From Azospirillum sp. SYSU D00513 (GTDB lineage Bacteria; Pseudomonadota; Alphaproteobacteria; Azospirillales; Azospirillaceae), in assembly GCF_017356015.1 (NCBI RefSeq), contig NZ_JAFIQV010000047.1, positions 1 through 51,265 of the forward strand: DNA of 51,265 nt. The letters run 5' to 3'. Shown piece after piece: positions 34,207 to 42,921 of the stretch (positions are counted from its first letter, which is position 1; each line of letters opens with the position of its first letter). Under the pieces are notes generated by a model that saw only the letters and a list, made by a program, of their open reading frames with translations, made no database searches and had not been told where the DNA came from. The translations under genes were made by a program, and so were the position numbers.

Positions 34207-34728
34207 AGGGCGGCCGACCGCCTCCAATTCGGCAACGAGCGCCTGAACCTGCCAGGGATTGGGACCATCGCTAAGCGGCGGAACGCCCGCTTCGATACGG
34301 CGGAGCTCGGCTATGAGCGCCTCCAGGGTACCTTCCGCCTGTGCTTGCTCCAGCCTTTTCGCCGTTACGGCCACATTCCCGGACTTATCTGCTAGGTGCT
34401 CGACTAGGCTGTTCCCGTCGAAGTGGGCAACCGCACAATCGATCTCGCACCAGGCATCGTTAGTTCGCTTGTAGCAGATGCCGTTTTGCCGCAAGAAACT
34501 TTCCAGTTCCTCGAACATGCCGTTGCTCGCATCTTCGTCGCGGAGCATGAGAACCTTCTGGTCGCGCAACGCTTCTTCAATGAGCGTTGCCGCTTCTTCG
34601 GCAGTCAGATAGCCGTTTCCAAACTCGTCACGGCATCCCTGGAACGCGATCACCTCGGCCAAGGAGGAACGGAGACTGGTGGGCAGTGCACCACCGATGT
34701 TAATGGTCGCGGGCAGACGATCCGCCAT
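34207..34728 (-). pseudogene. 5' part of a gene cut by the IS256-type element
   Basis: It starts at ATG 34728 (MADRLPATINIGGALPTSL). About 174 codons of a soluble, partly helical protein run straight into the right end of the IS256-type element, which replaces the natural C-terminus. No family recognised. Confidence 0.55.
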
Positions 34729-35146
34729 GGGGCACCTGTATGGATCTTGGGGGAGGAGTGGGAGGCGCGGCGCATGTCCAGCAGCCTTCATGCCCGCCAA
34801 TGTGCGCTCGTTTGTACGCATTATCAAGCTATAAGTTAGCCTCTCCCCATATTTTCTGTTCTTTCGCCGAACCCTCCAAACCTTCTGAAAACACTACTGA
34901 TCAAACGGACACGTTCGAGTTCATGCTGGCGATTGCCGTGCCCCGCTAGTCCATTCCGGATGCGGCGAATGCTAGCATGTTGGGTCCACTTCCCTATCTT
35001 ATCTGTTAGCTTGACCACCCCCTGTCCGTTCCTGACGGGACACAAGGTGGGCGGCAGGCACTTTCCTGGTAATGGCGGTGGCCGGTCGCATAAAGAAGCC
35101 AGGTGGATAGCTTCCCGTAAGCAGCCGACGGCGTTAGGCTTCGGCC
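34729..35146. other. Intergenic region, no gene supported
   Basis: About 420 bp between divergent genes. It contains the 13-bp word variant GTCCGTTCCTGAC at 35024 and a weaker relative (AGTCCATTCCGGA) at 34949. It should hold the promoters of both flanking genes. Confidence 0.45.
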
Positions 35147-36214
35147 ATGCCTCTCATCGCCTATTCCAAAGCCGGAGCCCGCTTCCCGGCATGGTCCATG
35201 TCCCCCGTCGAGTGGGACAGCTTGAAGACCTGCTACCGCGAGCTGGGGCTGACGGCGAGCTGCTGCGGCGCACCGGTCATCCCAGCCGTCTCGAAGCTGG
35301 GTTGGTGCTTTTATCGCCACACACCCGGCACCGCCTGCGAGCACGTGGAGTCACCCCTCCACCTCGTCGCCAAAACGATCGTCGCCCGAGCCGCTGAAGC
35401 CCTTGGCCTGAAGGCAACGACAGAAGCGCAAGGCGTGGAGGGAGCATGGCGCGCGGACGTACTGGTCGAACCTCCAACGGGTTCCTGGAAGGGAGCGCTG
35501 GAGATCCAACTGAGCCGGTGCGACCTGCCCGCCATCGAGGACCGCCAGGACCGCTACGAGGCGCATGGCGTGCGTGGCGCTTGGCTGGTCGGGTTCAATC
35601 TCCCAACCTATCGCCCCGTGGCCAGCTTGCCGCTCTTCCGCCTGGTGCTCCCACAGGAGGAAGTTCTGGATCCCTGGATCGACAATCCGCCGCCGCACTA
35701 TGCCGGGCCGCAGCTTCCCCTGGCCGACTTCACCAAGGCGCTGCTGCGCCGCGGAGTGACACTGGTCGATCCGCCCCCCGATCTGCAGGAGCTTTCCGTC
35801 TGCATCGGAAAAAACCGCTGTTGGCGCTGCCACCAGGACCACGACGCTGTGATTGGGATCGTGAACGCGCCGGTGCATGTCGTGTTCTGTCCCAACGGCT
35901 TTCTCCCGGTGCGCGACATCGGCAAGCTGCCGGACCTCTGGGCGGCATACCGGTCGGCGGTGCCCGCCCTGATGCGGCTCAACCCGGACCTGTCGATCAT
36001 CCGCCCTGCGCGGCCGCCAATGGACCCCACACAGCTGCGGTCCTATTGCGCCTTCTGCGAAGCCTCCACGCCCATCGAAAAGCTGCCCCAGACGCTTGGA
36101 AAGCCGGCGGAGCAACGTTGCTACACGCTGTCAGGACGCCAGTGGATGCTCTCTGACCGTGTCCAGCCTCATTGGGCTTGGCAAGGCGGACAAGACGCTC
36201 GACCGACGCGGTGA
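35147..36214 (+). CDS. CoiA-like nuclease
   Basis: 355 residues. The central core, HLVAKTIVARAAEALGLKAT, then ADVLVEPPTGSWKGALEIQL followed by DRQDRYEAHGVRGAWLVG, matches the CoiA family (a PD-(D/E)xK fold with the D...ExQ pair). A Cys pair cluster (CWRCHQDHDAV) follows. In competence systems CoiA assists recombination of incoming DNA; here it may act on transferred single strands. It carries several Cys pairs in the N-terminal part (TASCCGAP). Confidence 0.72.
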   Translation: MPLIAYSKAGARFPAWSMSPVEWDSLKTCYRELGLTASCCGAPVIPAVSKLGWCFYRHTPGTACEHVESPLHLVAKTIVARAAEALGLKATTEAQGVEGAWRADVLVEPPTGSWKGALEIQLSRCDLPAIEDRQDRYEAHGVRGAWLVGFNLPTYRPVASLPLFRLVLPQEEVLDPWIDNPPPHYAGPQLPLADFTKALLRRGVTLVDPPPDLQELSVCIGKNRCWRCHQDHDAVIGIVNAPVHVVFCPNGFLPVRDIGKLPDLWAAYRSAVPALMRLNPDLSIIRPARPPMDPTQLRSYCAFCEASTPIEKLPQTLGKPAEQRCYTLSGRQWMLSDRVQPHWAWQGGQDARPTR

Positions 36215-36323
36215 GATTCCACCGCCTTGGTCAGCGAACCCTCGAATCTTGCGTGCAGCTGCGGCTGAAGTGGATAGACCACCTCATTCTTGGATAGCAA
36301 ATAGCACCTTCCAACAGTGGCGG

Positions 36324-37040
36324 TTAGTTCAGAAGCCCGACATCCTCCAAATCTGGGTCAAAAACTTCGTCGATATGACGGGCAGGTGCTTTGAGGATCG
36401 GCTCTTCCACATCTCTCATGATTCTCACGAACTGACTCCGTGCGTCCGTTCTGGAAAACTGAGGGGGCTTCGGGAGAAAGGGCTTATTCTTAGAATCTTT
36501 TACCTTAGAGTGGGTCGTGTCTGACCCCCCTGTGGACTTCTTGATCGACTTGTAGAATGGCTCCACAAGGCTGGTCAGGAGGATGCGCAGGCCGACGGCT
36601 TTGCCGCCGCGCTTGATCACGTCAGTGACGATGTAGGCGTCGCCGCGCAGCCCAGGCCCGAGGTCGCCCTGAAGCACGCGCAGGTGCCGCTTGATCGAGC
36701 TGAGCGATACGCCGAAGGCTGATGCGAGGGCGCCCTTGGTGGTTTCCACGAAGCCGCGGTTGCCTGACAGGGCAACGATCTGGCGCAGGGTCCGCAGCGC
36801 CTCGGCGTTAATGCGCTGATCGCGGTCCGCCCGGGTGGACATGGCGCGGGTGTATTGGCGCCGGCGCATGGGCGCGGGCTGGTAGACACGCCTTGGTGCC
36901 TTCCGTGCCTTGCTGGGAACGGCAATGCCGCTCTGGCGCGCGTGGAACACCTCGCCATCGCGCAGAGCTTGGTCGTCGCTAATGAGGCCGCGGGCGTAAG
37001 CCGCCCAATACTCTCCCGTTCCATAAGCAGGGATGCTCAT
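36324..37040 (-). CDS. Helix-turn-helix protein next to repA
   Basis: 238 residues from ATG 37040 with AGGAG upstream. A winged-helix-like core (EALRTLRQIVALSGNRGFVE, then TTKGALASAFGVSLSSIKRH and LRVLQGDLG) is seen in the middle. The N-terminus is basic. It lies about 190 bp downstream of repA in the same direction and may be a replication accessory or copy-control protein. It cannot be assigned to a named family. Confidence 0.6.
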   Translation of the reverse strand: MSIPAYGTGEYWAAYARGLISDDQALRDGEVFHARQSGIAVPSKARKAPRRVYQPAPMRRRQYTRAMSTRADRDQRINAEALRTLRQIVALSGNRGFVETTKGALASAFGVSLSSIKRHLRVLQGDLGPGLRGDAYIVTDVIKRGGKAVGLRILLTSLVEPFYKSIKKSTGGSDTTHSKVKDSKNKPFLPKPPQFSRTDARSQFVRIMRDVEEPILKAPARHIDEVFDPDLEDVGLLN

Positions 37041-37226
37041 GGCTGCTCCTATCTGGTTCGTAGGTCCGGAGCGCGACGGGCAAGCCTTCCCCGTTAACGG
37101 AAACCTCATGTTTCCGCTTGCCTGAGTTCGGGGCTTGGCCTAAGATCAGGGTGCTTGTATCTGTCTTAGGCGGCTTCTGTCGTCGCGCCAACGGCTCCGC
37201 TCGCCAAAGCGGGGCCGTTAGTGTTT

Positions 37227-38276
37227 CTAGAGATCGAGCTTCGGCGCGATGATCTCCTCATCAAGTTGAACCTTAGAAGCCTTCCGGGTCCGCCGAGGCT
37301 TGGTCGGACGGATCTCCATCTTGGCCTCATCTGGAATTTCCACGACTTCTGGCGCTTCAACGGCTGCCTCAACGGTGCCGCCAGGCGAGAGAAGTACGAT
37401 CTGGTCCGCTACCGAGCGACGGCCGCCGGTTTTGGCGCCAACGGTCGGGAGCAAGGGGACGTAACGATCGGTAATCGTTACGTCGAATTCCGGGATGCCG
37501 CCATCCTTGGTCACTTGGTTGACCTGGACCTTGAATCGAGCGACGGGAACATTGCTGCCGACGGCAGCATGGAGCTTCCCTAGGGTGGTCTCCCACACCT
37601 TGCCGCCGTCGCAGTTCACACGAGCGAGGTCGTATAGACGGCGCGCAATCGGCGGAAGATCGAAATACGAGGTTGGGACGGCAAACATCTTCTTGTCGTG
37701 CTTGATGGCCCTGACCAGCCACTCGCAGAGCACAAGCTTGACATAAAGCATCCGACGCTCGCCGGACGCTTCGTTGATGTCATACACGATCGCTGTGCCA
37801 TCGCCGAGCCAGTTGAACCATCCACTAACGCCACGGCCACCAGTCTCTACATTGGTTTTGACCATCGTGCCTTTGAGCCGATCCACCATCTGTTCGAATT
37901 TTTCGTAGGCGCGCATGGATCGATCCCGGCAGGCCTTTGCGAAAAAGTCGTGTGCAGAGAACACCAATTCGCGCTTGGGCTCGACCCCAGGCTCTGTATC
38001 GAGCTGCTGCTTGACCAGGCTTGCAGCGTAGATGATGAGGTCGCGGTCGTAGATCGTCGCGACTCCCTGACCAGACAGGGCTTTAACCTCGACCCTAGTC
38101 GTCCCACTCTGAAACGTGAGGTGCTCGCGGGTCGCCTTCCGATCGAGGTCGAAAAACGGGTAGACCATGATGTTGTGCTCGTTGCTCGGCCCCCCTTTCA
38201 GCGGGCTGTCAAGTTCGAGCATGCCTTGGCCACTGCTGCTGAGCGTAATCGTGCGGCCTTTACGCTTTGCCATCAT
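37227..38276 (-). CDS. repA: Plasmid replication initiator RepA (RPA family)
   Basis: 349 residues from ATG 38276 with AAGGA seven bases upstream. It carries VYPFFDLDRKATREHLTFQS, YDRDLIIYAASLV, HDFFAKACRDRSMRAYEKFE and TSYFDLPPIARRLYDLARVN, typical of the alphaproteobacterial RPA-type replication initiators with two winged helices. It binds the iterons upstream (38430-39267) to open the origin. The C-terminus is acidic and low in order. Confidence 0.88.
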   Translation of the reverse strand: MMAKRKGRTITLSSSGQGMLELDSPLKGGPSNEHNIMVYPFFDLDRKATREHLTFQSGTTRVEVKALSGQGVATIYDRDLIIYAASLVKQQLDTEPGVEPKRELVFSAHDFFAKACRDRSMRAYEKFEQMVDRLKGTMVKTNVETGGRGVSGWFNWLGDGTAIVYDINEASGERRMLYVKLVLCEWLVRAIKHDKKMFAVPTSYFDLPPIARRLYDLARVNCDGGKVWETTLGKLHAAVGSNVPVARFKVQVNQVTKDGGIPEFDVTITDRYVPLLPTVGAKTGGRRSVADQIVLLSPGGTVEAAVEAPEVVEIPDEAKMEIRPTKPRRTRKASKVQLDEEIIAPKLDL

Positions 38277-38429
38277 GCCACTTCCTTGACCCGTCCAAAC
38301 CCATATAGCCACGCTGTGAAGCCGAAGCTTCGCCGTATGTCCACAACGGACACGCGCAGACAGGACCAAGTCCCAATCCCGCAAAACAACCATCTCTTTG
38401 CGGCCGGTCGTATGTCGAGCGGATAAGTT

Positions 38430-39267
38430 CGTGATTTGGTGTATGAAACCCCCCGCCAACCCATTTTTTCCAGAGTCTTGTGCGGGTCGTGTCGGTCGAG
38501 ACACTAGGGTAACCGGGTTCAGAAGGCAGTTTTTACGTGATTTGGTGTATGATTGCTTGCCCTGTGATGTAACGGATTCGGTGTTGCCCGGCGGGTGATT
38601 CGCGATTTGCGCTCCGATTCGGGGCAGACCCGTTTTCGTGGGAAGTCTGATGGAGATGCCTAAGGTGCTGATAAACAAAGGAAACCTGCCTTCAGAGCAA
38701 TCATACACCAAATCACGTGAAGTGCGTGGATGCCGATCCGGCCATGGCGGAGGGAATCCAGCGGCTTGTTAGGGTTCAGCCTGACCGTGCGGAGATGGCT
38801 AATTCACCTAAGCCTCTGAAAACAAACAAAATCTGTCAGCCAGAGCAATCATACACCAAATCACGTGAAGTGGGTCGCTCTGGTCGGAACGTGACCGAGG
38901 ATGGCCTTCGATTTGCGGGCGTCATTCGCTGCGCAAGGCGTACGGCGGGAGCACGTAAGGCATTGATAAACATCAGAAAGCCGCCCTGAGAGCAATCATA
39001 CACCAAATCACGTGAAGTGCGCCTTTACCAGTTGGGTCATGTCTGACGGGTCCCCAGCCGCGTGCTAGGAATCATTCTTAACGTGAGGGAGGCCACGTCG
39101 GAAATTCCAGCAATATCAGCAGCTTAACGGAACAGGCCCTGAGCAATCATACACCAAATCACGAATCCGCCGCTTAGGCATGGTCCCAAAGCCCAGCAAA
39201 TCCGGGCCTTTACAGGCCCGCAGGGGGCTGTTGCCGGGGTTCATTCGTGATTTGGTGTATGATTGCT
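38430..39267. repeat. Origin region with seven widely spaced iterons
   Basis: A 22-bp word (core ATCATACACCAAATCACG) occurs seven times: in one orientation at 38696, 38844, 38991 and 39142, and inverted at 38430 (partial), 38535 and 39246. The four same-strand copies are 148, 147 and 151 bp apart. No gene is supported in the ~1.17 kb between repA and the lipoprotein gene; this is the likely oriV, including repA's promoter. Confidence 0.85.
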
Positions 39268-39451
39268 CGGTCCGACGCTGGCGGCGCAGTTCGAGATGCA
39301 GCAAACCTCGTTGTCAGGCGTAACCCGACGCCAGCCGCTCCAAGCAGCTACAGCGTAGGATCACTGCCTATCACCACACAGCCTGTTGGTTCCGTGTCCC
39401 GCTTATCAGCGGGCGGCGAACGAATGCTGGAGAGAGCAAAGCCCATGAGCA

Positions 39452-40066
39452 TCATTCTCTCGGGCTCAAATAGTCGCTCCGCAGCGTGGCGCAGCCGAGT
39501 CTCCGCTTCTCCTCAAGAGTGTGGTAGGGCGGGCCGGAGGTATTCATGACCACGGTCCAATCGTCAGCGGTCATCCCTTTACCGCCGGCGCAAAAGCGCT
39601 TCCATGCCTGGTCAGGGGAGGATGCCGAGGCCTTGCTCACGGCGGCCGATTGGAACCCAGCCCGCAGGTTCACCGGCTTCGGACCGCTGACCGGTGGCAC
39701 GGCTTGGCCCAGTACAGGTCCGGCGGAGCTGCCGCCCATTGCTTGGCTCTCGATCCTCTGCACCGTCGACAGGATCTCGTCGATGTCGAGGTTGGGAGTG
39801 GCCCTGCTCGACGGCGCGACCGCCTGCCGAACGGGCCGGGCGGTTGTATCCGGATTAACGGCAAGGACATGCTCGTAGCCTTCGCCGCGGACTGCCGCTC
39901 CACCTCGGCTGGCACTGAGCCAGCCAACGCGGTTGGCGTAGGTCACGGGCACGGTGTCGGCGCTCTCGTCCACAATGGACAGGACGGGCTGGGCCTGAAT
40001 CGCTGGCTCGGCACATCCCGTCAGGACCGTCCCGAGCAGGGCTACAGATAGGAGTGAGGGGCGCAT
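39452..40066 (-). CDS. Lipoprotein of unknown function
   Basis: 204 residues with a lipobox (LLGTVLTGCAEP), so it is predicted to be lipid-anchored. The mature protein has a low-complexity Ala/Ser/Pro-rich stretch and a C-terminal WTVVMNTSGPPYHTLEEKRR segment. It is divergent from traI, sharing the promoter region, so it probably belongs to the transfer system. No family recognised. Confidence 0.65.
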   Translation of the reverse strand: MRPSLLSVALLGTVLTGCAEPAIQAQPVLSIVDESADTVPVTYANRVGWLSASRGGAAVRGEGYEHVLAVNPDTTARPVRQAVAPSSRATPNLDIDEILSTVQRIESQAMGGSSAGPVLGQAVPPVSGPKPVNLRAGFQSAAVSKASASSPDQAWKRFCAGGKGMTADDWTVVMNTSGPPYHTLEEKRRLGCATLRSDYLSPRE

Positions 40067-40125
40067 TCTCGTCGCTCTCAGTTCGAATTGCCCGAGAGGC
40101 TAGCGGAATCCCGATGTGCATTTCG

Positions 40126-40164
40126 CTGCAGAAAGATGCATGTCGAGGCGATTTATCATCGGCG
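40126..40164 (+). promoter_or_regulatory. Shared transfer-gene upstream element (traI copy)
   Basis: CTGCAGAAAGATG-N11-GATTTATC-N2-CGGCG. GATTTATC is 69 bp before the traI start codon. Similar elements precede traL and traV. Confidence 0.7.
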
Positions 40165-40218
40165 AAATGCGCAGACCGAGTTGGGTATCGCTAGGGGGAG
40201 TCAACAACGAGCTGCCCG

Positions 40219-42921
40219 ATGAGCCTCGCCCTCTCCGACCAAATGCAGCGCATCTGGAAGTGGATCTACCCCGGCATTCCACCAGCCGCGGTGCCGATCA
40301 CCGGTCCAGACTTCGACGACGACATTCCCAAATCGCCCCCGTTCGAGCGTGGCCTGCCCATCGTCAGCCTGGCCCGGCTGCTGGATCGGGAGAAGGAGTT
40401 GCTTCGGCGCATCCGTGAGATCTTCGCGCTCACGGATGAGGAGTACGAGCAGGTGATCATGCCGGTGATCCGGCTCTACGCGTCCTACGTCCACCTGCTC
40501 CCAGCATCCCAGCATCATCATCATAAGTTTGCCGGCGGGCTGCTGCGCCACGGGCTTGAGGTCGCCATGGCCGCAAGCCGGAGCGCTGGCGCCTACGTCT
40601 TCATGCCCGAAGGCACGCCGCTGGAACGCAAGCGGGTGGAGATCCGCTGGCAGGTGGCGATCTTCTTCGCGGGCCTTCTGCATGACGTGGGTAAGCCGAT
40701 CTCGGACCTAGAGGTGGTCAACCGGGACGGCTCCATCGTGTGGACGCCCTACTCCAAGACGGTCGAGGCCTGGGCGGGCGAGCACAAGATTGACCGCTAC
40801 TTCATGCGGTGGAGAAAGAACCGGACCAACAAGCACCGGATCATGGGTGGAACGGTCTTCACCAACATGCTCCCGATGGATATCCGTGAATGGCTCCTGG
40901 AGGGTGGAACGGACATGTTCCACACGATGGGCATCTACCTAGCCGGTGTTCCAGATGCAAAGCACCGGCTGACGGAGCTGGTGGACAAGGCCGACCAGTG
41001 GAGCGTCGAGAAGGATCTCGAGCAAAGCGGGCACGGGAAGATCCGTGAGCCCGGCCTCGGCGTGCCGGTGGAGTCCTTCGTCCTGGATGCGATGCGTCGG
41101 CTGATTGAGGACGGGACCTGGAAGGTCAACGAGCCTGGTGGCCGCGTATGGATCATCTCCGACGGGTTCTCGGAGGACGGCTGCTACATCGTGTGGAAGA
41201 AGGCGGTCGAGGAAATCACCGCCATGCTGCGGGAGGACCGTATCCCCGGCATCCCCCGCAACCCCGACACGCTGGCCGACATCCTCATCGAACGGAGCCT
41301 GGCGGAGGCGCGGAAGTCCAACGGTGACACGTACCGCTACTGGCCGGTCGCCCCGGAGATGATGAACAAGGGCACGCATCTTCTGAAGCTGACCATGCTC
41401 CGCATCGCCTCGCCGAAGCTGCTCTTTAATGAGCCGCCCGTGAGTGTGCCTGGTCTGATTGATCCTAACCCGGTGCAGCCGCAGCCGACGCTTCAGCAGG
41501 TGCCCGCTGGTCCGACACAGACCGGAGTCGGGCCGAGTCCGGCTGGTCCGTCTACGACAGCACAGCCATCCGCACAGACGACGCCGAGCCTATCGACTGC
41601 ACCGTCGGCATCCAGCCAGCAGTGCCCGGCATGCGGTGCCGATAACCCGAAGACGGCCGCCGGTACGGAATGGACCTGCGGCGACTGTGGGGTTGTGGTC
41701 GGAGCTGCGACCGCGCCGACACCGGCCACTTCGCCATCGTCATCGCCTTCGCCGGCCGCCAGAACACCTCAACTGCCTCAGGTGCCGGATGTGGGCATTA
41801 CGGTCACTCGTCCTGATGCCAGCGGCACCGTCACTCCATCGCCTATTAAGGTTTCGAGGCCGGAGCCAACACCGGAGGCTGTTGCAGACAAGCCGCGTGT
41901 GCGAGATGTGGCTCCCGGTGTTACGCGAACCAAGCCGAACAAATCAGAACCGGGAGACAACTTCTGGCCGGAAGGTGCGGAGGCGCAGGCTGTTCCGTCG
42001 GCACACGGTGCAGCGTCAGTCTCCGGGAAATCGGTGAATGAGGAACTGGTCCCAAGCGTGCCCCCGGATCGGCCTACCGGCTCCAAGGAGGAGCGTGCCG
42101 CAGCATATCGGTTCTTGAAGGGGAAGGGCTTCCCTGGGCGCCTCCTCATCGCCATGGCCGAAGACATCGCACATGGGAAGGCAATGTGGGGCGAGAGCCT
42201 GACGCGGGTTGGAGCGTCGCTCGTTATTCCGTGGCCGGGAGGATTTGCTCCCTACCTACGGCTCGAGCTGGGGGAAGGTACTGAAGACCGAACACCTCAG
42301 GAATGTGCCCGTAGCTTGAATGCTACCGGTTTCATCGACCTGGAAGATCCGACGATCCAGAAGATCACCATTCGTGAAATAGGGGGAGTCAAGTGCCTGC
42401 TGTTAACCCCTGAAACCGCAGAGATGCTCTCCTTTATAGCCGGGGATGGTTCAAAGCCGGTGAAGGCTTCTGAAGCCTCAAAAGGGTCTACTGGGCTCGA
42501 TCATCAGCAGCCGGTGATGAACCGTGGATCTGCTCATCCGGAAACGCCAAGAGGGCAGACGAGGGCGAGCGGGGTGGAGCAGGGAGCCACTCCCAAGCAG
42601 CCACCTTCATCCGGCAAGAGCCATACACCGGTTAGCGCATCAAGCTCCTCTAATCGGGACCTGCTAAATCGCAATAGCCCAAGCAGCTTAAGTATGGAGC
42701 AAATCGAGGCCGATTTCCTCGCGTGGTGCAGGTCGCCAGGTGTAAGCGAGCATGTTCATGACTTGGGAGACATCATCGTTATTCGTCCGCCCGCACTTGC
42801 CGATTACACAACGCAAAGAAACATCCCGCAAAAACGCCTCAAAATGACCGCTCAGTGGTCCAGTAAGATCAAGCTGAGCGGCGACGAATACATAATATCG
42901 AAGGAGAGCTCAAATGGTTGA
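40219..42921 (+). CDS. traI: MobH-family relaxase TraI
   Basis: 900 residues. The N-terminal TraI_2 domain contains the HD-type metal motif: HHHHKFAGGLLRHGLEVA (His99-102 and His111) and GLLHDVGKP (His155, Asp156), as in SXT/R27 TraI. The middle (about 430-620) is low in complexity, rich in Pro/Thr/Ser, with a zinc ribbon (CPACGADNPKTA...CGDCG) near 469-492. The C-terminal ~70 residues (MEQIEADFLAWCRSPGVSEH and RLKMTAQWSSKIKLSGDEYI) match the TraI_2 C-terminal domain. It nicks oriT and leads the strand into the recipient. The stop overlaps traD. Confidence 0.9.
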   Translation: MSLALSDQMQRIWKWIYPGIPPAAVPITGPDFDDDIPKSPPFERGLPIVSLARLLDREKELLRRIREIFALTDEEYEQVIMPVIRLYASYVHLLPASQHHHHKFAGGLLRHGLEVAMAASRSAGAYVFMPEGTPLERKRVEIRWQVAIFFAGLLHDVGKPISDLEVVNRDGSIVWTPYSKTVEAWAGEHKIDRYFMRWRKNRTNKHRIMGGTVFTNMLPMDIREWLLEGGTDMFHTMGIYLAGVPDAKHRLTELVDKADQWSVEKDLEQSGHGKIREPGLGVPVESFVLDAMRRLIEDGTWKVNEPGGRVWIISDGFSEDGCYIVWKKAVEEITAMLREDRIPGIPRNPDTLADILIERSLAEARKSNGDTYRYWPVAPEMMNKGTHLLKLTMLRIASPKLLFNEPPVSVPGLIDPNPVQPQPTLQQVPAGPTQTGVGPSPAGPSTTAQPSAQTTPSLSTAPSASSQQCPACGADNPKTAAGTEWTCGDCGVVVGAATAPTPATSPSSSPSPAARTPQLPQVPDVGITVTRPDASGTVTPSPIKVSRPEPTPEAVADKPRVRDVAPGVTRTKPNKSEPGDNFWPEGAEAQAVPSAHGAASVSGKSVNEELVPSVPPDRPTGSKEERAAAYRFLKGKGFPGRLLIAMAEDIAHGKAMWGESLTRVGASLVIPWPGGFAPYLRLELGEGTEDRTPQECARSLNATGFIDLEDPTIQKITIREIGGVKCLLLTPETAEMLSFIAGDGSKPVKASEASKGSTGLDHQQPVMNRGSAHPETPRGQTRASGVEQGATPKQPPSSGKSHTPVSASSSSNRDLLNRNSPSSLSMEQIEADFLAWCRSPGVSEHVHDLGDIIVIRPPALADYTTQRNIPQKRLKMTAQWSSKIKLSGDEYIISKESSNG

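Noticed and set aside
32417..34728. The two fragments beside the IS256-type element as one interrupted gene
   Set aside because: No 8-9 bp target duplication, and the frames do not rejoin when the element is removed.
38430..39267. CRISPR-like array
   Set aside because: Repeats are few, on both strands and 100-160 bp apart, and sit next to repA; iterons explain them better. The parS array at 17100 was rejected as CRISPR for similar reasons.
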